Assembly (NCBI RefSeq): GCF_000407145.1
Contig: NZ_KE136473.1
Span: 497,827 to 561,826, forward strand
Direction: 5' to 3'
Origin: Enterococcus caccae ATCC BAA-1240
GTDB taxonomy: Bacteria; Bacillota; Bacilli; Lactobacillales; Enterococcaceae
Length of the DNA: 64,000 nucleotides
A model generated the notes under the pieces. That model worked only from the letters and a program-made list of their open reading frames with translations, had not been told where the DNA came from and made no database searches. Positions within the stretch are counted from its first letter, which is position 1. The number at the start of each line of letters is the position of its first letter. Below, piece by piece: positions 55,501 through 63,534 of this stretch. The position numbers were made by a program, and so were the translations under genes.

Positions 55501-57451
55501 TAGTATTCATTTGAATATGTATAACATGGGGGATAAAGCAAAAAAATTTTCAATGCTAGAGTCTGTAGATACAGATTATTATACGGATAGTGTGCCGATA
55601 TACGCTTTGGAAAATAATAGCGGTTTTTATATGGAACCGTCATCTGAATCAAGGTTTTCAATTAAATTAAAAGATTCTAACGGTAACTGGTTATCTGGCT
55701 ATACAAAATATATAGTTGGAGGCTATAGTAGTATTGGTGTAGCTGGTTCAACTAATTATTTTGGAAATGATTTTATGAAAACAGGTGATGAAAGTCAAAA
55801 TTACGCGGCAGGAGAAGTTATTATATCTGGTGTCGATTCTGCTTATCAATTGGGTGCACCTTGGAAAAATATTGCCCCTAAAAAGGCACTTGAAGCAGGA
55901 TATGAGGTTTTTGCTGGTGATGAAATTCCTTATATGCAGATGAAAGCGAATCCTGAGGTCTTTACTGTTTATCAAGACCACAACACAGATTTTGATATTA
56001 AGTACAAGTTAAGTGAGATTCCTTATGTTGGTGATCGTGGTACCGTCTATATAACGTATCCTAACGGTAAAGAAGTGACAATGCCATTTACTGCAAATAG
56101 TAATAAAGAATTTAATGGGAAATTTAAGATACCAAGAGCTGAATTGCCAGAGAAACTAAATGAAGAACCAGGCACAATAAAAAGTTATAAAACTGGATTG
56201 CTAGCGATTAATGATACGGAAGGCTCCTATAAAGGACTTCCATCACAAGACTATTCCATTACAATCAAAGCATATAACCTTGGTGCAAAACCAGTTCCCC
56301 AGATTATTCAAAAAGGGGAAGAATTTAAGAAAAAAGCATCAGAATTAATACAGAATGCGGTTATACTACCTGGTCATACCCCTTCATATGAATACGAAGG
56401 AGATATGCCGGATACTTCCGTTACTGGTTTAACAAGTGTAACTGTGCGGATGACCGATAGGGATCAACCAGAAAAAACAACTTTAATCAAAGTGCCGATA
56501 CAAGTAATAGATAAAACGCCCCCAACTAGTGGGCTTTATCTAGTGGCAAATGATTTCAGCAGTAGTGGAGAAAGTTTTCAAGAATTGCCAGAGAGCGAGC
56601 GAGACGAGTTGATTCTTAAAAAATCAGAAGCGATAGCTTGGGACATAGAAACTGGCTCAATGGATAAAATCAAGCTGTCTGTCGAATCAACGACTCTTCC
56701 AGTGAATCCTGCACAAGGAAGCTACAAGGCAACGATTAAAGCAACTAAAGACACAGAAACAATTAAAAAGACGATTACGATCGACATTCAAAGCAATCAG
56801 AAAGTCAATGTTGAATTTGTGGATGAAACAGGAGAGTCTTTACATGACAAAATTACGTTCGATAAAACGATTGGTACGACGATTGATTTAACGAAAGAAA
56901 AAGAAGTCCAAAAAGCACTTGAAACGATTCTGGCTAAAAACTATCAATTAGTGAAAAAGCCAGATAATGAGACACAAATTCCTGTCACAAGTGAAGAAAG
57001 TACCGTTCAATATCAATTTAAAGGCATGTTATATATACAGTCTTCCCCAAATTTTCTAAACTTTGGACGTAAATCATTAGGACTCCCATTTATAAAAGTA
57101 GAAAAAGCGAAATATGACAAACCACTAATTGTTTGGGATAATCGCAAAAATGGCGGCGCTTGGGATTTAACAGCAACACTAAAGAAACCATTGACGAGCC
57201 AAGAAGATCAAAGTAAAATTCTACCTTCTGCTATTCGTTACAAGGTCAGTGATTCGGAAACGATTATCTTATCCGAGAATACAACACAATCTATAGCGGA
57301 AAGAACACATGAATCCAAAGGACAGTATAACGTTAGTAATGAGTGGGATAAAAATGAAACCGGCTTATTATTAGAAGTACCTTCTGGTGAAGTGTTACAA
57401 GCTGGAGGATATAGGGCAACAATTCTTTGGCAAGTGCAATCTACACCATAA
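52598..57451 (+). CDS. Giant WxL surface protein with four tandem repeats
   Basis: A 1617-residue secreted protein (signal-like segment LWGLVGLTLFSIVSATVLF). Four repeats of about 183-190 residues run from residue 91 to 828; each has VGFQWAYVKM, PINVTSEDTTALLKNK and AWNMSTGE-like motifs (repeats 2 and 3 are almost identical at the DNA level). A beta-rich lectin- or adhesin-like middle (830-1400) follows. A MucBP-like segment (KVNVEFVDETGESLHDKI) begins about 1402. The C-terminal WxL domain has AWDLTATL near 1521 and ILWQVQSTP at the end. Likely a surface adhesin held by WxL interactions. AAAGGAG precedes the ATG. Confidence 0.9.
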   Translation: MKDPKKRMSSKRLWGLVGLTLFSIVSATVLFTKTTPLLAKTEDSAETSEINTPNQQLDSSITDSLGIQTQANDLGRALDPIENESGLKVTPKVLKLSQYDYFPDLNNEEDLKRLFSKRVIPHPDYGATYEYVDEGGYPTSFYSDQVGFQMIYVKVTENYDGTSVQVPIPVTVTDLGTSFLLKNQVALQIDNVNGKIILYPEETVNKTEEQLQQLVKEKSMVRAWNVENGTEVSANVIKTTISVTSVGTYKAEFEVTMGYGAEEQKASVQKTVIVFGANPKAYVTVAQYDTLEFDYPPKNLFSKFQTLDNGTGESATYQFVDENGNEIDTFDTTVVGFQWAYVKMTESNDESISTIIKVPINVTSEDTTALLKNKVMVKSDAKVLFYPDETQGKSKEEILEMIKYRVELSAWNMSTGEEIPASFVDTTTVNNSVGSYTGTIRVELNGESATTTRKVIVFGANSQPYVTIGQDEYLELIPTNLFKKIQTVNDESEANAYFEFVNENGEYIGNVDTQTVGFQWAYVKMTQVDDDNVSTIIQVPINVTSEDTTALLKNKVMVESDTQTLFFQHETKGKSKDELIDLVKSRVHANAWNMSTGEMVPASVTETTMVNNSVGTYTITIKVELDGEVETTTRQITVFGADLKSPYYAKVEQNELLDMGNNASNLFSKYQSETSNTADSAYFEWVNESGEPTEDGNFDSRQVGFQWGYIKMSEMYNDEISTIIPIPITVTFEKQTVIVESKAGLSFEKNRPFTPNEFKDKTDQEINEVLTKALSPKAWDLTSGEKLEARITQTMIDESSSGSVEVSAKVTLNNQQLTYNFKIYIIPAQIFEDDEIDSWTSIQLGSIEGVITNPINGSQMGFPKRGISTNSEEEAEHGFIIKDANNVGYVFSGGEGRVSDIPGVNNKALYNSGSEWSTWDGLGQAGITPHITFSYYLRKDNKLKQILLDEKNEILYVYDLSLNRNLNFSIHLNMYNMGDKAKKFSMLESVDTDYYTDSVPIYALENNSGFYMEPSSESRFSIKLKDSNGNWLSGYTKYIVGGYSSIGVAGSTNYFGNDFMKTGDESQNYAAGEVIISGVDSAYQLGAPWKNIAPKKALEAGYEVFAGDEIPYMQMKANPEVFTVYQDHNTDFDIKYKLSEIPYVGDRGTVYITYPNGKEVTMPFTANSNKEFNGKFKIPRAELPEKLNEEPGTIKSYKTGLLAINDTEGSYKGLPSQDYSITIKAYNLGAKPVPQIIQKGEEFKKKASELIQNAVILPGHTPSYEYEGDMPDTSVTGLTSVTVRMTDRDQPEKTTLIKVPIQVIDKTPPTSGLYLVANDFSSSGESFQELPESERDELILKKSEAIAWDIETGSMDKIKLSVESTTLPVNPAQGSYKATIKATKDTETIKKTITIDIQSNQKVNVEFVDETGESLHDKITFDKTIGTTIDLTKEKEVQKALETILAKNYQLVKKPDNETQIPVTSEESTVQYQFKGMLYIQSSPNFLNFGRKSLGLPFIKVEKAKYDKPLIVWDNRKNGGAWDLTATLKKPLTSQEDQSKILPSAIRYKVSDSETIILSENTTQSIAERTHESKGQYNVSNEWDKNETGLLLEVPSGEVLQAGGYRATILWQVQSTP

Positions 57452-57466
57452 TAAGCTAAAAAGAGA

Positions 57467-57514
57467 CTTCCCTAATCGTAAGTAAAGTTGCGATTGGGGA
57501 AGTTAGTTGTTTTT
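57467..57514 (+). terminator. Terminator of the WxL locus
   Basis: CTTCCCTAATCG pairs with CGATTGGGGAAG (one G-T) and is followed by a T-rich run. Confidence 0.7.
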
Positions 57515-57685
57515 AATCAATAAAACCAGAATTATTTACTGGAAAGAGTGGCTTTCAGTCGGAAGTTTCTATTATTTAAAAAGAAGATTGGAAATATTAA
57601 AATTACGTCAGCTATAAGCAAAATAACCTAAAAATTCCTCACGACCCTGTATAATAAGTTTATCGATTTATTAAGGGGGATGATC

Positions 57686-59146
57686 ATGAAAGACGGTTTG
57701 TACTACGCAACACAATTTCGCGAGAAAAAACTGAGTGTGACAGAATGGATCGATGAGCGAGCGCAACAAGTAAAAAAGCTAAATCCTGAACTAAATGCAT
57801 TTGTGGATTGGGATGCTGAATCAGCTAAAAAACAATATGAAACTAGAGGAGCAGAAAGTGGTCCTTTTTTTGGCTTGCCTATTCCTTTGAAGATGTTAGG
57901 ACAAGATAAAGCAGGCATGAAATCAACGTCTGGTTCTCGTTTATTCACAGAAAATCGAGCTGCTTCTACGGATAATTTTGTAAAAGGTTTAGAGAAGTTA
58001 GGCTTAATACCATTAGGAAAAACCAATGCGCCTGAGTTTGGGTTTAAAAATATTTCCGATCCAACGATTTATGGCCCCACTAGAAATCCGTGGAATCTTG
58101 AGTATTCGCCTGGTGGTTCTAGTGGCGGTGCAGCAGCGGCGGTTGCTAGTGGTTTGTTTCCGATTGCTGGGGCAAGTGATGGCGGCGGTTCGATTCGGAT
58201 TCCTGCATCGTTCAGCGGTTTGATCGGATTAAAACCAACACGTGGTAGTATGCCAGTTGGACCTGATGGCTGGCGTGGTTGGCAAGGCGCTTCGATCGAT
58301 TTTGCATTGACTGTTTCGATGCGCGATACAGAAACGCTGTTCTATCATTTACGCGGAACGGAAAAAGCAGCACCGTATCAAGCACCAAAAGCTGAGTGGA
58401 GCCATCAATCAGCAGCAGATAAAAAAGTCTTAAAAATCGCTTTTTTGACAGAGTCTCCAGTTGGGACACCTGTTTCAGTAGAGGCGGTAAAAGCGACGCA
58501 CAATGCAGCACATTTTTTAGAACAACAAGGACATGAAGTAACTGAAATTCCTTATCCAGTAAATGGTCGTCAATTGATCGACAGCTATTATTTAATGAAT
58601 GGAGCAGAAACAGCTGCCATGTTTGAAGGGATTCAACAAGTTATTCAGCGACCTGTTACTAAAACAGATATGGAATTAATGACTTGGGGCATTTACCAAT
58701 ATGGGGTACAGATACCAGCGAGTCAGTATACACGTTCCCTGCAACTGTGGGATCAAGCGGCGTATAAAATGGAGCAATTATTTGAAGAATATGATGTATT
58801 GTTATCGCCGACAGCAGCGAATATCGCATCTAAAATAGATGCGGAGTTACAAAGTAATCAAATTCGTAAAGATTTGGCACAAGCAGATTCGTTATCGATT
58901 TTACAATTAAAAGATTTAATCTATGATATGTTTGAAAAAAGTTTGACGATCACCCCCTTTACTCAGCTTGCAAATTTAACAGGACAGCCGGCAATCAGTT
59001 TACCTACTCATGTAGCAGAATCTGGTTTACCGCTAGGTATTCAATTTATGGCATCAAAAGGCAGAGAAGATCTACTTTTCCAAGTCGGAAAGTTATTTGA
59101 ACAAGAGCAGAAATTTTTACTACCAAAATATTATCGTGAATCATAG
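57686..59146 (+). CDS. Amidase (amidase signature family)
   Basis: A 486-residue cytoplasmic amidase. The Ser-cisSer-Lys triad is visible: K69 in LPIPLKMLG, the cis-Ser in SPGGSSGGAAA (around 145), and the nucleophile S169 in DGGGSIRIPAS. It hydrolyses amides to acid and ammonia. The substrate is unknown. Two ATGs (57680 and 57686) lie two codons apart; AAGGGGG touches the first, so the second (MKDGLYY) is chosen. A TATAAT at 57650-57655 is a probable -10. It lies 9 bp upstream of an ABC binding protein, so it probably processes the imported compound or its product. Confidence 0.93.
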   Translation: MKDGLYYATQFREKKLSVTEWIDERAQQVKKLNPELNAFVDWDAESAKKQYETRGAESGPFFGLPIPLKMLGQDKAGMKSTSGSRLFTENRAASTDNFVKGLEKLGLIPLGKTNAPEFGFKNISDPTIYGPTRNPWNLEYSPGGSSGGAAAAVASGLFPIAGASDGGGSIRIPASFSGLIGLKPTRGSMPVGPDGWRGWQGASIDFALTVSMRDTETLFYHLRGTEKAAPYQAPKAEWSHQSAADKKVLKIAFLTESPVGTPVSVEAVKATHNAAHFLEQQGHEVTEIPYPVNGRQLIDSYYLMNGAETAAMFEGIQQVIQRPVTKTDMELMTWGIYQYGVQIPASQYTRSLQLWDQAAYKMEQLFEEYDVLLSPTAANIASKIDAELQSNQIRKDLAQADSLSILQLKDLIYDMFEKSLTITPFTQLANLTGQPAISLPTHVAESGLPLGIQFMASKGREDLLFQVGKLFEQEQKFLLPKYYRES

Positions 59147-59155
59147 GAGGTTCAA

Positions 59156-60001
59156 ATGAAGAAAGTATTAGCTAGTTTTAGTATTGTTGCATTAAGTTTA
59201 ATGTTAGTTGCGTGTGGTGGAACTCAAGATAAGTCAGCTGGAAAAGATGAAAGCTGGAAAAAAGTAGAGGAGACGAAGAAGTTAACTGTTGCCACTTCTG
59301 GAACGTTATTTCCGTCATCTTATTATAATGATAAAAATGAATTGACTGGTTATGATGTGGATATCATCAAAGAAGTAGGCAAACGTTTAGAGCTTGATGT
59401 TGAGTTTAAAGAATACAATGTCGATGGGCAAATCACTTCAGTGGATAAAGGGGAATCGGATTTAGCGGCCAATGATTTCGGTTTATCTGGTGATAGAGGG
59501 AAAAAATTTATCTTATCTTCGCCGATCAAGTATTCTTTTGACAGTATGATCGTCAGAAAAAGCGATGACTCTGGGATTGCTTCTCTTGAGGATTTAAAAG
59601 GAAAGAAAGCAGCTGGAGAGCCAAATACAAACTATATGAAAATAGCCGAAAAATATGGTGCTAAGCTAGTAACCTACGATAACGCGACAAATGATCAATA
59701 TTTGACAGATGTAGCGAATGGGCGGACAGATGTTATTTTAAATGATTATTATTTACAAAAAATGTCAGTAGGTGCATTGCCAGATATTCCAGTCAAGATT
59801 TTAGAGGGTGTCTACTTTAACGCGAACTTCACTGGATTTTTAATGAGAAAAGATAGTGTGGCATTAAGTAAAAAAATTGATGAAACACTAAAAGAAATGC
59901 AAAACGATGGGGCAATGAAAAAAATCTCTGAGAAGTATTTCCAAACAGATGTTTCAGTTGAACCAAAGGAAAAAGTGACAGAAAGTGTGTCAGCAGAATA
60001 G
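59156..60001 (+). CDS. ABC transporter substrate-binding lipoprotein, amino-acid type
   Basis: A 281-residue lipoprotein. Signal peptide MKKVLASFSIVALSLMLVAC with lipobox LVAC. The SBP_bac_3 domain follows (LTVATSGTLFPSSYYNDKNE, ELTGYDVDIIKEVGKRL, DLAANDFGLSGDRGKKF). It captures a polar amino acid or related ligand outside the membrane. AGGAGG precedes the ATG. The permease start lies at its stop codon. Confidence 0.93.
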   Translation: MKKVLASFSIVALSLMLVACGGTQDKSAGKDESWKKVEETKKLTVATSGTLFPSSYYNDKNELTGYDVDIIKEVGKRLELDVEFKEYNVDGQITSVDKGESDLAANDFGLSGDRGKKFILSSPIKYSFDSMIVRKSDDSGIASLEDLKGKKAAGEPNTNYMKIAEKYGAKLVTYDNATNDQYLTDVANGRTDVILNDYYLQKMSVGALPDIPVKILEGVYFNANFTGFLMRKDSVALSKKIDETLKEMQNDGAMKKISEKYFQTDVSVEPKEKVTESVSAE

Positions 60002-60682
60002 ATGTATATACCAAAAATCGATGTTCAGTTAATGATTGATTCTATTCCCTTTCTTTTGACTGGTTTGCCGTATACCTTAGGCATCAGCTTAGTGACGTTT
60101 TTGATGGGGAATGTTTTAGGCATTCTTTTGACTATCTTAGGAATGTTGCCTTCAAAAGTCATCAAAGGATTTGTGCGTTTTTATATTTCTTTTTTACGAG
60201 GCGTTCCTGGTTTGGTGTTGTTGTTTCTTTTGTATTTTGGTTTGCCGTATCAATTAAGTGCGTTGACTGCAGCCTGTATTTGTTTTAGCTTGACGAGTAG
60301 CGCTTTTATTGCTGAAATTTATCGAGGTTCGATTGCAGGTGTTGAAGCAGGTCAGTGGGATGCGGCTTATGCGTTAGGATTACCGTTTGGAAAAGTGATG
60401 CGTAAAATTATTTTGCCACAAGCGTTTCGGATTTCGATCCCAGCACTAGGGAATGTTGCAATGGATTTGCTAAAGGGAACATCGTTAGCTGCGATGATTA
60501 CCATTCCCGATATTTTTCAAAAAGCCAAAATCGTCGGAGGAAGAACGTTTGACTATATGACGATGTATATATTAGTGGCAGTGATTTATTGGCTGCTTTG
60601 TGTGGCAATCGGTTGGGGGCAAGGGCGGTTAGAGCAACATTATGCTAACCGTTATAAAATCAAGCCTGAAGTGAAAGTGTAA
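60002..60682 (+). CDS. ABC transporter permease, polar amino-acid type
   Basis: A 226-residue permease with about five membrane helices. The HisM/GlnP-type pattern FYISFLRGVPGLVLLFL and the EAA loop EAGQWDAAYALGLPFGKVMR (with ILPQAFRISIPALG) are intact. Its ATG follows the stop of the binding protein directly (TAGATG). No ATP-binding subunit follows; one must be supplied from elsewhere in the genome. Confidence 0.93.
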   Translation: MYIPKIDVQLMIDSIPFLLTGLPYTLGISLVTFLMGNVLGILLTILGMLPSKVIKGFVRFYISFLRGVPGLVLLFLLYFGLPYQLSALTAACICFSLTSSAFIAEIYRGSIAGVEAGQWDAAYALGLPFGKVMRKIILPQAFRISIPALGNVAMDLLKGTSLAAMITIPDIFQKAKIVGGRTFDYMTMYILVAVIYWLLCVAIGWGQGRLEQHYANRYKIKPEVKV

Positions 60683-60688
60683 ATGATT

Positions 60689-60736
60689 CTGTGTAAGTAG
60701 CCGAGTATTTTAAAGCTGCTTATACAGTTTTTTTTA
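60689..60736 (+). terminator. Terminator of the amidase-ABC operon
   Basis: CTGTGTAAGTAGC pairs with GCTGCTTATACAG (two wobbles) and is followed by nine T. Confidence 0.85.
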
Positions 60737-60832
60737 TCGTCATAATGTCTACTTATCATTCTTTTATTCTTAAAAACGAGTATAATCAATAGAAAGGGAT
60801 TTACGAAGACAAAAAAGAAAGTAGGAAAGAAA

Positions 60833-61021
60833 ATGGATATGAAAGACATAGAAGAAACAAGTCAGTTTTTAGTGACGGAGTATAAGGATAGTCTTATCAA
60901 TGGGTTCGTTGAAACGCCAAGTCAATTTATGATACGAATGAATGTAGAACCAAAAGTTGAAAACTATCTACGGCCATTATTAGATCAAGTAGAACAAAGA
61001 TATAAAAAAAGTTCGAAATAA
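60833..61021 (+). CDS. Small hypothetical protein
   Basis: A 62-residue soluble protein starting MDMKDIEETSQFLVTEYKDS and ending QVEQRYKKSSK. AGGAAAG lies before the ATG. Helical and acidic. No recognised family; the ribosome binding site and normal codon use support it. Confidence 0.55.
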   Translation: MDMKDIEETSQFLVTEYKDSLINGFVETPSQFMIRMNVEPKVENYLRPLLDQVEQRYKKSSK

Positions 61022-61569
61022 TAGAGCATTATTTTGAAAAGAGAAAAGAAGCTATTGGTTTATAGTTGCTATCAGTGGGAGTATCTAGAATCACTCCATG
61101 ATTTGCTGAGATAGTTTGAACCAGAGTATCATGATCCCTTTTTCCTTTGATATGTGTTTTATTTGGCATATTTGTAAGTTCATTTAAAACGGCATCATTT
61201 TCTGAACTCGAACAAAAAGTATCTTCAAAATAGCTTACACGAATATCCTGAATATGTGAGTTTGTTAAAGCAATACCCAGAATAAATTCTAAGGGAATGT
61301 CGTGAAATAAAATAAGTGAGACATAACATGACGAGTTATATCTCACTTATTTTGGTGAAGTGCCAATCCCAATTCACTAGAAATAGTCAAAAAGGAAAAC
61401 AAAAACTTGCTGGAACATTAGTGAGTTTTTGTTATTTTTTAGGATTTCTCATAAATTTTAATAATGATCAAAGGAATTGAGTGGCCGTAGTAATAGATTA
61501 CAAGGTATAATTGAAGTAGTATTAAAATACATGGTAACTTCTATACGGAGTTAAAAGGAGAATGAAATT
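61022..61569. other. Region of gene remnant, hairpin and terminator
   Basis: A minus-strand frame (61029-61346) whose first dozen codons come from the hairpin at 61311 and whose remainder (IALTNSHIQDIRVSYFEDTF, GVILDTPTDSNYKPIASF) reads like a gene fragment without a start. A terminator-like AAAAACT/AGTTTTT pair lies at 61401-61438. The rest is the leader of the DUF975 gene. Confidence 0.4.
61311..61352. terminator. Dispersed hairpin element, copy 3
   Basis: AATAAGTGAGACATAAC pairs with GTTATATCTCACTTATT around ATGACGA. In reverse orientation it matches copies 1, 2 and 4. Confidence 0.75.
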
Positions 61570-62517
61570 ATGAGTTGGAGTGAGTTGAAAAAGAAAGCTC
61601 AAAGACATCTGCATGGTTATTATGGAAACTGGAGTTTGTTTGTTATTATTCCAAGTGCGGCCTTATTTATCTATTTTTTTTGTATAATGATTCTGTTTCA
61701 AGTAGTAAATAGTACGGTAGATAATTCAAATAATTATCAATCTTGGCAAAATGATTATTCGCAAAATTCCAATCGTTCTAATAATGAGTATCAAAAGGGA
61801 TACGATGATGGTTATTTTGATGGCTATGATGAAGGGTATGATGATGGTCTTTATGAAGATGATTCATATGAGGATGATGATTTTGGTGGAAAAAATCTGG
61901 ATTCTATTTCTCACAAGTCGATCCTCTCGCCAGTGAAAAATACGAATCGAACCGTTACGTATACGCAGACAACAACAATAGAAACTCGTTTTAGTGGTTT
62001 TTATGCCTTTTTATTTGGTCTGTTGCTAGTGATCGTGACTATTTTATATCGTGGTATGGTACAATGGGCCGCTATTGAGAATGTGGAAGGACGTCATTTT
62101 AATTTGAAGTCAATTTTTACATCCTTTATTAAAGAAAATGGTAAGCGGACAGTGAGTGCGAATCTATTGGTAACGATGTATACTGTTTTATGGTCATTAT
62201 TGTTTGTTATTCCTGGTGTGATTAAACAATTGTCATATGGTATGACGAATTATTTATTGAAAAAAGATTCTGAATTAACCCCTAAAGAAGCGATGGAGCT
62301 TAGTCAGACATTGATGCAAGGCTACAAATTGGAATATTGGTTATTTTCGTACTCATTTATTTTTTGGCAGTTTGCTACAATGTTTAGTTTTGGTCTAGCA
62401 GGAATTTATGTTATTCCTTATTATAATGTGTCTGAAGTGTTATTTTTCGATCAGATTATTGCGGAAAAGCATCATTTGTTTTCTCAAGAAAAAGAAGCGG
62501 GATTTGCGGATTTTTAG
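61570..62517 (+). CDS. DUF975 family membrane protein with Tyr/Asp/Gly-rich insert
   Basis: A 315-residue paralogue of the 12702 product. The family N-terminus is WSELKKKAQRHLHGYYGNW and the later motif MELSQTLMQGYKLEYW is present. Between the first and second membrane helices lies an insert of about 80 residues rich in Tyr, Asp and Gly (YDDGYFDGYDEGYDDGLYED), probably extracytoplasmic. AAAGGAG is before the ATG. Function unknown. Confidence 0.85.
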   Translation: MSWSELKKKAQRHLHGYYGNWSLFVIIPSAALFIYFFCIMILFQVVNSTVDNSNNYQSWQNDYSQNSNRSNNEYQKGYDDGYFDGYDEGYDDGLYEDDSYEDDDFGGKNLDSISHKSILSPVKNTNRTVTYTQTTTIETRFSGFYAFLFGLLLVIVTILYRGMVQWAAIENVEGRHFNLKSIFTSFIKENGKRTVSANLLVTMYTVLWSLLFVIPGVIKQLSYGMTNYLLKKDSELTPKEAMELSQTLMQGYKLEYWLFSYSFIFWQFATMFSFGLAGIYVIPYYNVSEVLFFDQIIAEKHHLFSQEKEAGFADF

Positions 62518-62523
62518 AAGAAT

Positions 62524-62579
62524 AAAGAGAAGTGAGTGGGACTTAGCTAGAATAGTTATGTCCCACTCGCTTCTCTTTA
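62524..62579. terminator. Dispersed hairpin element, copy 4 (bidirectional terminator)
   Basis: AAAGAGAAGTGAGTGGGAC pairs with GTCCCACTCGCTTCTCTTT; the inner arm again ends GTTATGTC. It separates the convergent DUF975 and AIM24-like genes. Confidence 0.88.
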
Positions 62580-63275
62580 TGAACCTGTACTAACAAAAGG
62601 GCTGATCAAACCAGCTAATCCTTCAATGTTTCTTGTTTGGATCATGATTGTGCCTGTACCATGAAATTCATTTACAACACCTTCACCTGTTGTAAAACCG
62701 AAAATACCAGAAGCCACTTTAATGTTGTAATCTAACGATTCTGACCAAGCGACAACGTGTTGATTGTCTACGACAAATGGCTTGGTTCCATCTAGTTGGA
62801 TTTCCACGATGTCCCCGTAGCTATTGATCAATAATGATCCGGAACCGGCTGTTTCCATTACGAATAATCCACCAGTGCCACCAAAAATCGCCCCACTTAG
62901 TTTTTGACGTTTCATATTATAAGAGACACTTGCATCACACGCTAAAAACGCGCCAGTATTTAATCGCCAATGTTCACTTCCTACTTGAAGTTCTTTGATA
63001 GCTCCTGGTGTTGCTGGTGCTAAAGCGACTTTGGCTGTATCTGTTAGACCAGATGCTTTTGTGATAAAGAAGCTTTCTCCACTAGACATTGAACGACCGA
63101 GGGCACGAATTGCCCCGCCTAAGCCAGATTTTCCATTGCTATTCATTTTTCCTTCAAGAGTGATCTCACCATTGTGATAGACCATTGCACCGCTTTCTAA
63201 TTGAATGCTTTCACCTGTACGTAAATCCACTTCTACTAATGGAAAAACGGTATTTTCTGTCATCTTGTATTGCAT
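62577..63275 (-). CDS. TIGR00266/AIM24 family protein
   Basis: A 232-residue soluble protein starting MQYKMTENTVFPLVEVDLRT. The double-beta-helix repeats rich in Gly are clear: IQLESGAMVYHNGEITLEGK, GRSMSSGESFFITKA, and GSGSLLINSYGDIVEI. Length is typical. Biochemical function is unknown in bacteria. GGAGG lies 8 nt before the ATG. A terminator shared with the DUF975 gene ends it. Confidence 0.93.
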   Translation of the reverse strand: MQYKMTENTVFPLVEVDLRTGESIQLESGAMVYHNGEITLEGKMNSNGKSGLGGAIRALGRSMSSGESFFITKASGLTDTAKVALAPATPGAIKELQVGSEHWRLNTGAFLACDASVSYNMKRQKLSGAIFGGTGGLFVMETAGSGSLLINSYGDIVEIQLDGTKPFVVDNQHVVAWSESLDYNIKVASGIFGFTTGEGVVNEFHGTGTIMIQTRNIEGLAGLISPFVSTGS

Positions 63276-63426
63276 ATTGCAAACCTCCTTTGTTATTTCA
63301 TTTACTAGTATACCTTATCAGGAGAATGATTTCTTAGAAGTTTTTGATTTTTATACTCTTCTACTAAGGAATCGTTCTTAGTATGAGGTGTAGGTCAAAT
63401 AAACGTAAGAAATAGTAAAATAATAA

Positions 63427-63454
63427 TTGACTTGTTGAAAGGATGTTCTATAAT
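63427..63454 (+). promoter_or_regulatory. Promoter of the mobA gene
   Basis: TTGACT (63427-63432) and perfect TATAAT (63449-63454) with 16-nt spacing. Confidence 0.7.
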
Positions 63455-63470
63455 AGAATAAAAGTTGTTG

Positions 63471-63506
63471 CTAAAAAATATTTTTTAGTGTTGAATATTT
63501 TTTAGT
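63471..63506. promoter_or_regulatory. Perfect palindrome and repeat in the mobA leader
   Basis: CTAAAAAATATTTTTTAG is an 18-bp perfect palindrome at 63471-63488. AATATTTTTTAGT recurs at 63494-63506. It lies just downstream of the transcription start, so it may be an operator or an RNA hairpin. Confidence 0.45.
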
Positions 63507-63534
63507 TAAGGTGATAATCAATGTGAGGTGTTTC

